Below, in pieces: positions 6,731 through 14,718 of a stretch of 17,599 bases of DNA. Position 1 is the first letter of the stretch. Every line of letters starts with the position of its first letter. The position numbers were made by a program, and so were the translations under genes. Origin of the DNA: DATAXP01 sp036272935 (GTDB taxonomy: Bacteria > Planctomycetota > Planctomycetia > Pirellulales > PNKZ01); contig DATAXP010000117.1 in NCBI GenBank assembly GCA_036272935.1, positions 1 through 17,599 of the forward strand, given 5' to 3'. Below the pieces are notes generated by a model, which saw only the letters and a list, made by a program, of their open reading frames with translations, was not told the origin of the DNA and searched no databases.

Positions 6731-6829
6731 ACGGATGACACTGATCTCACGGATGACACTGATCTCACGGATGACACTGATCCCATGGATGACACTGATC
6801 CCATGGATGACACTGATCTCACGGATGAC
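6731..6829. repeat. 18-bp tandem repeat, five and a half copies
   Basis: The unit ACGGATGACACTGATCTC repeats at 6731, 6749, 6767, 6785 and 6803, with a half copy at 6821-6829. Two units begin ATGG instead of ACGG, and two end CCC instead of CTC. It lies between the stop of the HlyD-type gene and the start of the MFS gene. As 18 is divisible by three it stays open in some frames, but no gene is apparent. Copy number probably varies between strains. Confidence 0.95.
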
Positions 6830-6862
6830 GGACGGGGTTGTTGCGTGCGGCGCTGCCGGCGA

Positions 6863-8437
6863 TCACGGCTTCGGCTCGACTGGCGCCGTGGGAAGTTGCG
6901 TCAACGGTTGCAGCACCGCGCCGGCATGTGGTCCGCTTGCCGGCTCCTTGTAATACACGTACGGCACCACCGACAAGCCGACGAACAGCGGCTGCTTTTC
7001 CGGGTCGTAATCGGTTAGTTCGATGCGCACCGGCAGCCGCTGGACAATCTTCACGAAGTTGCCGGTGGCGTTCTGCGGCGGCAGCAGCGACAGCGTCTGC
7101 CCGGTCCCCATGGTAAAGCCGGTAATGCGTCCCTCGTATTCTCGGCGGCGGCCGTACATATCGACTTCGCAGCGCACGCGCTGGCCGATGCGCAGCTCGG
7201 CAAGCTGTGTTTCCTTGAAATTGGCGTCGATCCAAATCTCGGTCAGCGAGCGGACCGCCATCAGGTTCTCGCCCACCGCCACGTTGTTCCCCGGGTTCAC
7301 GTTGCGGCGGGTCACCACGCCGTCGATCTCGCTCACTACTTCGCAGTAGCACAGGTTCAACTTGGCCTGATCGAGATTGCGCTGCGCCTGCATCAGCCGA
7401 GCCTCGGCCTGTTTGATGGTTGGTGCGTTGGGAATGATGTGGGCATAGATGCGATCAAGATTCCCCTCGGGATCCTGCTTGTAGAACGCCTCGATTGCCT
7501 CCTTCGGCGAAGCGGTCCAGGTGGCGGGCATATACCCGAACTGCGAAGCGTTTTGCAACAGTTCACCCAAGGCTTGCCGCACCGCCGAGAAATCCTGATC
7601 GAGGTTGGGTGGAACCTCGGCAAGTTCGTGCCCCTGCGGAACGTCCTCGGTAAGCCCAAGGCCGACTCGAATGGCGTACACCGCTTGCAGCGCCTGATCG
7701 ACGGACGCCTTGGCGACCTCCATCGTTTCGCGGCGCTCGTCGAGATTCTCCTTGCTCAATCCACCGGTGGGGGCCAGTTCTTCGCCGCGACGAAGGTTCG
7801 CCTGGGCAAGTGCAAGTGTCGCCTTGCGGCTGTTGAAGGTTGCCACGGCTGCTCGCAGGTTGGCAATCTGATTGTTCACGTCCTCGATCGCGTGTGCGAG
7901 TTTGAATCGGCTAGCCCGTGCTTGAGCGATCAGGCCGCGCACCTGGGCTTGGGCTTCGGTAAGCGCGGCATTGGCAACGTCGACGGCGGCCTGGCTGATG
8001 TTGACCTGCACCTGGTACGGCTCCTTGTCGAGCACGACCAGTACGTCGCCGCGCTTCACCCGATAGTTGTCATCGACCAGCACCTGGCTTACCTGGCCAG
8101 CGACGCGCGGAGCGACGAACGTCACGTGGCTGTTCACGTAGGCGTCGTCGGTCGAGACGGTGTTCATCGCCGTGACGATCCGCGGATACAAGAAGTAACC
8201 AGCAGCGGCCAAGCCGAGCATGAACAGCAGCAGAAGGACCGCCCGACGCAGGGGATGCGGCCGCGGCGTCGACGTGGCGGGAGCCGCGGCTGCAGGAGCG
8301 GCGGGTCTCGAACTCGCCGGCTGTTGCGGCGGCGGCTCGATGTGCAGTGCCTGAGCGTCGCCGTGACTATCGGCAGCGGCCGGAGCGGGCTTCGTCTCGT
8401 GGGGCATTTCAGGTCGTGGCTCGCCGGTGGTTGCCAT
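6863..8437 (-). CDS. emrA: HlyD/EmrA-type membrane fusion protein
   Basis: This is the periplasmic adaptor subunit of a multidrug export pump, linking the MFS transporter to an outer-membrane channel. The product has 524 residues from the chosen ATG at 8437. It has a Pro/Ala-rich cytoplasmic tail (about 15-62), one membrane anchor (RAVLLLLFMLGLAAAGYFLY, 65-84), and the EmrA mark TDDAYVNSHVTFVAPRVAG (96-114). A first lipoyl-like half follows, then a long alpha-helical hairpin region with a ~70-residue insertion (ATWTASPKEAIEAF), the second lipoyl half (CYCEVVSEIDGVVTRRNVNPGNNVAVGE), and beta-barrel blocks WIDANFKETQLAELRIGQ. No strong ribosome binding site decides between 8437, 8407 and the TTG further up. 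The order cydB, adaptor, exporter on one strand suggests an operon. The Pro/Ala tail is longer than in E. coli EmrA. Confidence 0.9.
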   Translation of the reverse strand: MATTGEPRPEMPHETKPAPAAADSHGDAQALHIEPPPQQPASSRPAAPAAAAPATSTPRPHPLRRAVLLLLFMLGLAAAGYFLYPRIVTAMNTVSTDDAYVNSHVTFVAPRVAGQVSQVLVDDNYRVKRGDVLVVLDKEPYQVQVNISQAAVDVANAALTEAQAQVRGLIAQARASRFKLAHAIEDVNNQIANLRAAVATFNSRKATLALAQANLRRGEELAPTGGLSKENLDERRETMEVAKASVDQALQAVYAIRVGLGLTEDVPQGHELAEVPPNLDQDFSAVRQALGELLQNASQFGYMPATWTASPKEAIEAFYKQDPEGNLDRIYAHIIPNAPTIKQAEARLMQAQRNLDQAKLNLCYCEVVSEIDGVVTRRNVNPGNNVAVGENLMAVRSLTEIWIDANFKETQLAELRIGQRVRCEVDMYGRRREYEGRITGFTMGTGQTLSLLPPQNATGNFVKIVQRLPVRIELTDYDPEKQPLFVGLSVVPYVYYKEPASGPHAGAVLQPLTQLPTAPVEPKP

Positions 8438-8536
8438 GCCGGCTATTCTGCGCGTCGTTTGCCCCAGGCGGCAAGTCAATTCCACGGCGGCCAACGACCT
8501 TTTCTGCTGAACCTGATGCTGAACCGAAACCTTATT

Positions 8537-9613
8537 TCAATAACTAAAACCGCCGATCTGCACCTTGCCGCGGAACACCCAATAGATGGTGGCGGTGTAC
8601 GTGAGCACGAACGGCAATCCCAGGCCGGCGACGACCAGCATGATGCCAAGTGTCTTGTCGGTGCTCGCTGCGTTCATCACCGTCAGCGAGTACGCCGGGT
8701 CTTCGGTCGAAACCAGCAGATTCGGGAACAACGCCACGCCGAACAGAAACGTGAACGCCGCGATCACGCAGGCCGACGACAGAAACGCGCCGAACGGCCG
8801 ACCCGAATACATGGCCCGCGAAATGTTCAGGATCGCCAACACGTTGAGCAGCGGCACCGCCCAGAGCAGCGGATAATCGTGGAACTTTTCGGTGGCTGCC
8901 GGAAACGCGGCGACCGTGCAGCCCGAGACGATCAAATAGATCGCCAGAAAAACGAAATAGGCGATCCACATCCAGCGGCGGATGCGCGCCTGCAGCGCCC
9001 CTTCGGTCTTCATGTACAAATAGATCGAGCCGTGCATCGCGAACGTGCTAACGGCGAATAGTCCGGTCATCAGCGGGTATCCGCGCAACGGCGCCCCGGC
9101 CGGGCCGAGCAACAGGTCGACCAACGTGAGCGGCTGCGTCAAATCGCCTTCGGGTCCCAGCGGCAACCCCTGCATACAGTCGCCTACGACCACGCCGAAC
9201 AGAAACGACACCCCTGTGCTGGCCACGCAGAACGACAGGTCCCATGCCCCGCGCCACCACCGCCACGGCCGCTTGCTGCGGAACTCCATCGACACGCCCC
9301 GGAAAATCAGCGCACACAGTAGCGCCATCGCCCCGGTGTAGAACCCCGAGAACGCGGCGGCATAGGCCTTGGGAAAGGCGGCGAACAGCGCTCCGCCGAA
9401 CACCACCAGCCACACTTCGTTGCCGTCCCACAACGGGCCGATCGAGTTCATGAAGATCCGCCGCTCGGTGTCGTCGCGCGCCAGCAAGTGCAGGATGCCC
9501 ACTCCCAGATCGAAACCGTCGAGAATGGCGTAGCCGGCCATCAGCACGCCGACGAGCACGAACCAAGTGATTTGCAGCGAGCTGGGCTCTAAGGCCACGG
9601 GATCCATGTTCAT
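8537..9613 (-). CDS. cydB: Cytochrome bd quinol oxidase subunit II
   Basis: CydB is the second integral-membrane subunit of cytochrome bd, which oxidises quinol and reduces oxygen to water with high affinity. The product has 358 residues and about eight predicted helices. It contains the family start LVGVLMAGYAILDGFDLGVG (20-39), NSIGPLWDGNEVWLVVFGGALFAAFP (about 56-81), RGVSMEFR, and the late YWVFRGKV end. The start ATG overlaps the cydA stop (ATGA). GGAGG lies four bases before this ATG and nine before a second ATG two codons on, so either may be used. It is translationally coupled to cydA. No CydX-like short reading frame was seen in the 99 bases after its stop. Confidence 0.97.
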   Translation of the reverse strand: MNMDPVALEPSSLQITWFVLVGVLMAGYAILDGFDLGVGILHLLARDDTERRIFMNSIGPLWDGNEVWLVVFGGALFAAFPKAYAAAFSGFYTGAMALLCALIFRGVSMEFRSKRPWRWWRGAWDLSFCVASTGVSFLFGVVVGDCMQGLPLGPEGDLTQPLTLVDLLLGPAGAPLRGYPLMTGLFAVSTFAMHGSIYLYMKTEGALQARIRRWMWIAYFVFLAIYLIVSGCTVAAFPAATEKFHDYPLLWAVPLLNVLAILNISRAMYSGRPFGAFLSSACVIAAFTFLFGVALFPNLLVSTEDPAYSLTVMNAASTDKTLGIMLVVAGLGLPFVLTYTATIYWVFRGKVQIGGFSY

Positions 9614-11139
9614 GCGCCTCCGTCAATCGCGACCGAGTCGTCGGCACGCGTCAGCGATTCGCCCCCCGCCGGCTTGTTGGCCGTCGCCGCCTGGAGCAGC
9701 CCGGTCGGAGAGGTGGTCGACGGCGGCGGTTCGAGCGGATCGGGACCGTGCTGAATCTTGTCGTTGAGTACGTGCACCCAAACGATGAACAGCAGCAGAT
9801 ACACCAGGCTGAACATCACGATCGATTGCACCACTTGCCGCGGGCCGACCGCATGCTGGCTCGATAGGCCGTGCTCGGTGCGCATGCCGGGACGCGTGCC
9901 GTGCGTGTTCATTGTCGGCGTTTCGTCGTCCTGCCACGTCACCTCGGGATACACGATGAACGGCTGACGGCCGACTTCGGCCGCCACCCAGCCGCACTGA
10001 TTGCAAATGAACGGGCCGAACACCGCGACGACGAATGCCCGCAAGAGCCAGCGCCGCTCGAACAACGTGCCGCGCCAACGAAAGAATAAGCCGACCAGCG
10101 ACAGCAGCATCAAAAGCGTGCCGATGCCTGCCATCATGTGGTACGACGTGAAGATCACCGGCAGCAGCTTGTCGGGGGGACGGTCGGCGGGGTCGAACCG
10201 ATCGAGCCCCGGCAGCGACTTGCCAAAGTCGTTGTGCACCATGAAGCTCAGTCCGCCGGGGATGCCGAGGCCAAAGTTGACGCGCTGGTGCTCGGCATCG
10301 GGCAAGCCCAAAGCGTACAGCGTCGCCGGTCCCGATTTGAAGTGCCCTTCCATCGCGGCCAGCTTCGCCGGCTGGTTGTGCGCCACGGCCCGGCCTTGCT
10401 CGTGCCCCGAGAGCGCGATTGCCACACTCGATATGCCGCCAAACACGATCGCCACGGTGAACGACCGCTTCGCAAAATCGAGGTGCCGCCCGCCGAGCAC
10501 GTAATACGCCGCAATGCTCATCACGAAGAACGCCCCTTGCAGGAACGCTCCGAGCACGACGTGTACCAGCCGGTTGACGCTCGACGGGTTGAAGACCATC
10601 GCCCAGAAATCGTTAATCACTGCCCGCGTGACGACGGCGCCGTCGGGATTGACGACCGATTGCACCTCGTAGCCTGCCGGCGTGTGCATCCACGAATTGG
10701 CAACCACGATCCAGACGGCCGAAAAGATGCTCCCGAGCGCGACCATCAGCGTGGCGAAGAAATGCATCCGCTTGCCCACCCGGTCCCAGCCGAACACCAA
10801 CACGGCCAGGAAGCCCGACTCGAGGAAGAACGCAAAGATCCCCTCCGCCGCCAGGGCCGAGCCGAACACATCGCCGACGTAGCGCGAGTAGCGGGCCCAG
10901 TTCGAGCCGAACTCGAACTCCATCACGATGCCGGTCGCCACTCCCACGGCAAAGTTGACGGCGAACACCCGCGACCAGAACCGGGTCATGTTGTGGTAGA
11001 CCAGGTCGCCGGTGCGCAGATAGATGCCTTCCATCAGCACCATGATCGCCCCCAGCCCGATCGACAGGGGTGGGAACAGATAGTGGAACATGATCGTCAG
11101 CGCGAACTGAATGCGCGACAGCAGCAACACGTCGTCCAC
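9610..11139 (-). CDS. cydA: Cytochrome bd quinol oxidase subunit I
   Basis: CydA carries hemes b558, b595 and d and the quinol site. The product has 509 residues. Key residues visible: H19 in IMFHYLFPPLS (b595/d ligand), E99 and E107 in LAAEGIFAFFLES (proton path), H193 in RLVHVVLG and Met335/336 in SYHMMAGIG (b558 ligands). The Q-loop start GHEQGRAVAHNQPAKLAAME has the Lys and Glu of the quinol site. The block GWVAAEVGRQPF has Phe where most family members have GRQPW. The distance from Q-loop to MMAGIG is short, so this is the short-Q-loop class. The C-terminal ~45 residues are Pro/Thr-rich and unlike the family. The start is GTG, with AAGGAG five bases upstream (11145-11150). It is divergent from the sigma-factor gene across 160 bases. 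Confidence 0.97.
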   Translation of the reverse strand: MDDVLLLSRIQFALTIMFHYLFPPLSIGLGAIMVLMEGIYLRTGDLVYHNMTRFWSRVFAVNFAVGVATGIVMEFEFGSNWARYSRYVGDVFGSALAAEGIFAFFLESGFLAVLVFGWDRVGKRMHFFATLMVALGSIFSAVWIVVANSWMHTPAGYEVQSVVNPDGAVVTRAVINDFWAMVFNPSSVNRLVHVVLGAFLQGAFFVMSIAAYYVLGGRHLDFAKRSFTVAIVFGGISSVAIALSGHEQGRAVAHNQPAKLAAMEGHFKSGPATLYALGLPDAEHQRVNFGLGIPGGLSFMVHNDFGKSLPGLDRFDPADRPPDKLLPVIFTSYHMMAGIGTLLMLLSLVGLFFRWRGTLFERRWLLRAFVVAVFGPFICNQCGWVAAEVGRQPFIVYPEVTWQDDETPTMNTHGTRPGMRTEHGLSSQHAVGPRQVVQSIVMFSLVYLLLFIVWVHVLNDKIQHGPDPLEPPPSTTSPTGLLQAATANKPAGGESLTRADDSVAIDGGA

Positions 11140-11216
11140 GGCGGCTCCTTCGACAAATCGGCCTGAAGTTTACCAGCCGCGACGCCGGAAACAGGGGACC
11201 GAGAAGTTTTTTTGCG

Positions 11217-11231
11217 ATTCGTGATGCGAAT
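11217..11231. promoter_or_regulatory. Interrupted palindrome between divergent cydA and sigma-factor genes
   Basis: ATTCG-TGATG-CGAAT has perfect 5-bp arms and sits midway between the two divergent start codons, next to a run of seven T. It could be an operator. It does not match the FNR site pattern TTGAT-N4-ATCAA. Confidence 0.25.
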
Positions 11232-11299
11232 TGACCCCGTTGTGCGTCCAATAACTGGAGACGTTCGACGTCGCCGAGCACTCGGACGCGGAGGGTCGC

Positions 11300-11902
11300 A
11301 TGCCGCACGATCGGACCGGAACAAAGGCCGCCGGCACTCGCCAGTGGGTGATGGCCCTGGTGGCTGAATATGAGCAGCGGCTCACGCGCTACGCCCAGCG
11401 GCTGACCGGCGATCTGCACTCGGCCCGCGACGTGGTGCAGCACGCGTTTCTGCGGCTGTGCGATGAATCGCCGACGACCATCGAACGACCCGGCGCGTGG
11501 CTGTACACCGTTTGCCATCGCCGGGCAATCGACGTTCGCCGCCAGGCAATCCGCGTGCTGCCGCTCGACACCGGCGACGCAACGAGTAACGGCCACGCCA
11601 GCCAGCCGGTCTACAGCCGCGAGCGCGATCCCCGCGATGCCGCCGAATTAAAAGACGCCGGGCGCGCGCTTCAGCGCGCCGTCGACCTGTTGCCCGAAGC
11701 ACAGCGGCAGGTGGTGAACCTCTGGGCCGAGGGATTCGACTACCGCGACATCAGCCAAATCACCGGCCGCGGCGAAGCGTACATCCGCGTCCTCATGCAC
11801 CGAGCGCTCACGGAACTCCGCCGCCACCCCATCGCACAGCAGTTGATTTCCGACACTGCCCTACGAAACCCAACCCCTCGATCCCCAACCCCCAGCCCCT
11901 AG
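11300..11902 (+). CDS. ECF-type RNA polymerase sigma factor
   Basis: This is an alternative sigma factor of 200 residues in the two-domain (sigma2-sigma4) ECF layout. Region 2 is at about 24-85 (EYEQRLTRYAQRLTGDLHSARDVVQHAFLRL, then RPGAWLYTVCHRRAIDVRR). Region 4 is at about 123-175 (ALQRAVDLLPEAQRQVVNLWAEGFDYRDISQITGR, then YIRVLMHRALTELRR). The start is ATG with GGAGGG four bases upstream (11290-11295). The last ~11 residues (NPTPRSPTPSP) come from a C-rich repeat that continues into the next gene's start region. The downstream membrane-VWA gene begins 14 bases after its stop, the usual place for a cognate anti-sigma factor. Autoregulation is likely by family but I could not identify an ECF promoter. 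Confidence 0.93.
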   Translation: MPHDRTGTKAAGTRQWVMALVAEYEQRLTRYAQRLTGDLHSARDVVQHAFLRLCDESPTTIERPGAWLYTVCHRRAIDVRRQAIRVLPLDTGDATSNGHASQPVYSRERDPRDAAELKDAGRALQRAVDLLPEAQRQVVNLWAEGFDYRDISQITGRGEAYIRVLMHRALTELRRHPIAQQLISDTALRNPTPRSPTPSP

Positions 11903-11914
11903 CCCCCAGTCCCC
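11869..11914. repeat. C-rich low-complexity tract bridging sigma factor and VWA gene
   Basis: Seven- to eight-base units of the type CCCCAAC, CCCCTAG and CCCCAGT follow each other. The first part codes the last residues of the sigma factor and contains its TAG stop. The second part fills the gap up to the ATG of the VWA gene and leaves that gene without a purine-rich ribosome binding site. Confidence 0.75.
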
Positions 11915-11916
11915 TC

Positions 11917-14694
11917 ATGAACAAGGCTCAATTCACCGCCTACGCCCTCGGCCAATTGTCCGATGCCCAGCGCTCGAAGGTGGAAGAACATATGGACCGC
12001 GAAGAGACAAAACAGATCACTCAGGATGCCGCGCGGCTCGGCGCGTTGCTGCGCGACGCGCGAGCCGCGGAGCCGCTGCCCGAACGCGCGGCCGCCCTGT
12101 ACGCGGCACTCGACGAGCACTTCGCTCCGCCGGCGCCTCGCAAGCCGTGGATTCACCGCTTCGCTCTGCCGGTGGCCCTAGCTGCGTCGTTGCTGTTGAA
12201 CGTCGTCGCGATGAGCTATTGGTTGTCGTTGCAACACACTCACGTCGCCGAAAACAAAGCCCTTCTCCCTCCGGGAGAAGGTGGCCGAAGGCCGGATGAG
12301 GGTGCCGCGGGCGCAACGCTGCTCGCGACCCACCCTCACCCGTCGGCTTCGCTGACACCCTCTCCCGAAGGGAGAGGGGTTGATGCGGCGGCCGGCCTGC
12401 CCGGGAGCGCAGGGAAGTTCGAAATGAATCCTTACGCGGCCGACAAACTGGTGCGCGATGGCGGCGCAATAGCGTCGGCGAAGCCGGTTGAGACTCAGGC
12501 ATTAAACGCTCCTGCGCTTCAGGTGTGGAATGAAGGAACGATTTTCGAGTCCTACAGGTCCGCGCTCGGTATACAAGGCAACGAGACGCTCAATCGGAAC
12601 GGGTCGGGCACTCTCTCCAATCCAGTCCTGGCATCGTCACCGCTTCCCAGCGCTTTGTGGCAAACTGACGATGTTCAATACTTTCCGCCTGGACAGCAGT
12701 TTCGTTTAAGCCGAGAAGCGGCCGGAAAGCTAGTCCGATCTGAAGGTGGTGATAGTCGCAGGGGAGGGATAGCCGTGGTTGCCGGCACCACGATGCCTGC
12801 CGCAGACTCCTCGCCGCCCGTTAAGCAGGGTTTGAATACGCTAACAATATCTGGTGGCAACGTGTATTCGGGTGGAATAACTTTCTCGGCACCCGACATC
12901 GCACTTGACCGGCTTGGACGAAAGCCCAAGGTTGAAAACTTCGGTTACGAAGCGCCCTTGACCCAGGCCCCCTTCAATCAGCCCGTCGTCGAGTTGCGAA
13001 AAGCTAACGCAAAAACTCTCGCTGCGCAGGGAGCTGGGACAGCGAAGCAATTTCCAAGCCTTCAGACTCGCACCGCGGGGGTGGCCGGCGAACCGCAGCT
13101 CACACCCGCGGTATCGACGCCGACCGCGGAAGGCCAGATGGGCCGGCGACAAAACACGGGCGGTGTCTTTATGGACGCCTTTGGAGCGATTGTCGCGCCA
13201 GGGATACAGACCGCGGTACCACCCGCGGCGAAGCCGGCTATACACCCTGCTCCGCAACCGCAGCCGCAGCTCAACACCGAAGCCTACGACCCGATCGTCG
13301 AGAATCCTTTCCGTCGCGTGGCTGACGAGCCGCTGTCGACGTTTTCGATCGATGTCGATACAGCAAGTTACTCGAACGTCCGGCGGTTCTTGATGGCCGG
13401 GCAGTTGCCGCCGCCCGGCGCGGTGCGGATCGAAGAGCTGGTGAACTATTTCACCTACGATTACCCGCCGCCTAGCGACGGCCGGCCGTTCTCCGTCGCC
13501 GCCGACGTGGCTGCGTGCCCGTGGAACGAGAAGCATCGGCTGGTGCGCATCGGGCTGAAAGGACGCGAGATCGACCGCGACGTGCGGCCGGCGAGCAACC
13601 TGGTGTTCCTCGTCGATGTTTCTGGCTCGATGCAGCCGGAGAACAAGTTACCGCTGGTGAAAAAGTCGCTGCGGATGCTCGTCGAGCAGCTCACCGAGCG
13701 CGATCACGTGGCGATGGTCGTGTATGCCGGCAGCTCGGGGCTGGTGCTGCCGTCGACCACCGGCAGCGAACGGGCGACCCTTCTCGGGGCGATCGACTGT
13801 CTGGAATCGGGCGGCTCGACCAACGGGGCCGCCGGCTTGCAGTTGGCTTACAACACCGCTCGCGATGGGTTTATCAAAGGGGGCACGAACCGCGTGATCC
13901 TCTGCACCGACGGCGACTTTAACGTCGGCATCACCAGCCAGGACGAACTGGTGCGGCTGATCGAAACCGAGGCCAAGAGCGGCGTGTTCCTCAGCGCCCT
14001 GGGCTTTGGCATGGGGAACTACAAGGATTCGACCCTCGAGAAGCTAGCTGACAAGGGGAACGGTAACTACGCCTACATTGACACCGAGCGCGAGGCCCGC
14101 AAGGTGTTCGTCGAGCAGCTCTCGGGCACGCTGGTGACGATCGCCAAGGATGTGAAAATCCAGATCGAGTTCAACCCGGCCCGGGTCGGCGCGTTCCGGC
14201 TGCTGGGATATGAGAACCGCGTGCTAGCCCACGAGGATTTCAACAACGACAAGAAGGACGCCGGCGAGATCGGTGCCGGGCACTCGGTCACGGCCCTGTA
14301 CGAACTGGTGCCGATCGGCGATGAAGCAGGGCTGCCGGGGGTCGATCCGCTGAAGTACCAGCCCCGCCCGAAGGCGCCGGCCGGCGGCGACGACAACCAC
14401 GAATTGCTCACCGTGAAGCTGCGATATAAGGAACCGGAGGCCGAGCAAAGCCAACTGCTCGAAAAGCCGCTGGTCGACGACGCCAAGCCGCTGGCCCAGG
14501 CACCGGCGGACTTTAAGTTTGCCACTGCGGTGACGGCCTTTGGCATGATCCTGCGAGGCAGCGAACACCGCGGGACCGCAACGCTTGCCACCGTGGCGGA
14601 GTGGGCAAACAACGGCAAAGGGGCCGACTTGCAAGGCTACCGGGCCGAGTTCCTCGATCTGGTCGCCCGGGCCGCCCGCCTGAAGAAGGATTGA
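11917..14694 (+). CDS. Membrane-anchored VWA-domain protein, probable anti-sigma factor/sensor
   Basis: The product has 925 residues. Residues 1-70 resemble the cytoplasmic start of anti-sigma factors (FTAYALGQLSDAQRSKVEEHM) but lack the HxxxCxxC zinc motif. One membrane helix is at 83-105. A low-complexity linker runs from 106 to about 455. A YfbK-type N-terminal block follows (AYDPIVENPFRRVADEPLSTFSIDVDTASY and RIEELVNYFTYDYPPP, 457-520), then a VWA domain (562-740) with a complete MIDAS metal site: D567/S569/S571 in DVSGSM, T635 and D665. A DUF3520-like C-terminus spans about 750-922. The VWA half would lie outside the cytoplasmic membrane and bind a ligand or protein through a divalent metal. 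Together with the sigma factor 14 bases upstream this suggests a membrane-signalling pair; the anti-sigma role is inference. Residues ~115-154 are encoded by an inserted palindromic element, and the linker DNA up to ~13080 is less GC-rich. No ribosome binding site precedes the ATG; coupling to the sigma gene is possible. Confidence 0.9.
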   Translation: MNKAQFTAYALGQLSDAQRSKVEEHMDREETKQITQDAARLGALLRDARAAEPLPERAAALYAALDEHFAPPAPRKPWIHRFALPVALAASLLLNVVAMSYWLSLQHTHVAENKALLPPGEGGRRPDEGAAGATLLATHPHPSASLTPSPEGRGVDAAAGLPGSAGKFEMNPYAADKLVRDGGAIASAKPVETQALNAPALQVWNEGTIFESYRSALGIQGNETLNRNGSGTLSNPVLASSPLPSALWQTDDVQYFPPGQQFRLSREAAGKLVRSEGGDSRRGGIAVVAGTTMPAADSSPPVKQGLNTLTISGGNVYSGGITFSAPDIALDRLGRKPKVENFGYEAPLTQAPFNQPVVELRKANAKTLAAQGAGTAKQFPSLQTRTAGVAGEPQLTPAVSTPTAEGQMGRRQNTGGVFMDAFGAIVAPGIQTAVPPAAKPAIHPAPQPQPQLNTEAYDPIVENPFRRVADEPLSTFSIDVDTASYSNVRRFLMAGQLPPPGAVRIEELVNYFTYDYPPPSDGRPFSVAADVAACPWNEKHRLVRIGLKGREIDRDVRPASNLVFLVDVSGSMQPENKLPLVKKSLRMLVEQLTERDHVAMVVYAGSSGLVLPSTTGSERATLLGAIDCLESGGSTNGAAGLQLAYNTARDGFIKGGTNRVILCTDGDFNVGITSQDELVRLIETEAKSGVFLSALGFGMGNYKDSTLEKLADKGNGNYAYIDTEREARKVFVEQLSGTLVTIAKDVKIQIEFNPARVGAFRLLGYENRVLAHEDFNNDKKDAGEIGAGHSVTALYELVPIGDEAGLPGVDPLKYQPRPKAPAGGDDNHELLTVKLRYKEPEAEQSQLLEKPLVDDAKPLAQAPADFKFATAVTAFGMILRGSEHRGTATLATVAEWANNGKGADLQGYRAEFLDLVARAARLKKD
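12260..12378. repeat. 119-bp inverted-repeat element inside the VWA gene
   Basis: The left arm contains hairpin CCTTCTCCC-TCC-GGGAGAAGG (12261-12281), then GGCC-GAA-GGCC, then GGATGAGGGTG. The right arm mirrors this: CACCCTCACCC, GTCGGC-TTC-GCTGAC, and CCCTCTCCC-GAA-GGGAGAGGG (12358-12378). The reverse complement of the right arm aligns with the left over about 46 bases. The element is read through in frame as LLPPGEGGRRPDEG to HPHPSASLTPSPEGRG. I know similar CCCTCTCCC...GGGAGAGGG/GGTGAGGGTG units as dispersed repeats in many GC-rich bacteria; here it is in a coding region. Confidence 0.85.
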
Positions 14695-14718
14695 TACTCC
14701 GGGCGCCGAAAAGGGAGA

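Noticed and set aside
6731..6829. CRISPR array
   Set aside because: The units are 18 bp and directly adjacent, with no spacers, and no cas genes are present.
8438..8536. cydX-like small gene after cydB
   Set aside because: The minus-strand frame in this gap contains no short membrane protein; it only extends the adaptor gene upstream from a TTG without family resemblance.
7439..9061. 540-codon plus-strand reading frame opposite the adaptor and cydB
   Set aside because: It is antisense to two recognised genes and has the composition typical of shadow frames in GC-rich DNA.
11231..11256. Promoter TTGACC...ATAACT before the sigma factor
   Set aside because: The spacing is only 14 bases and the -10 match is weak.
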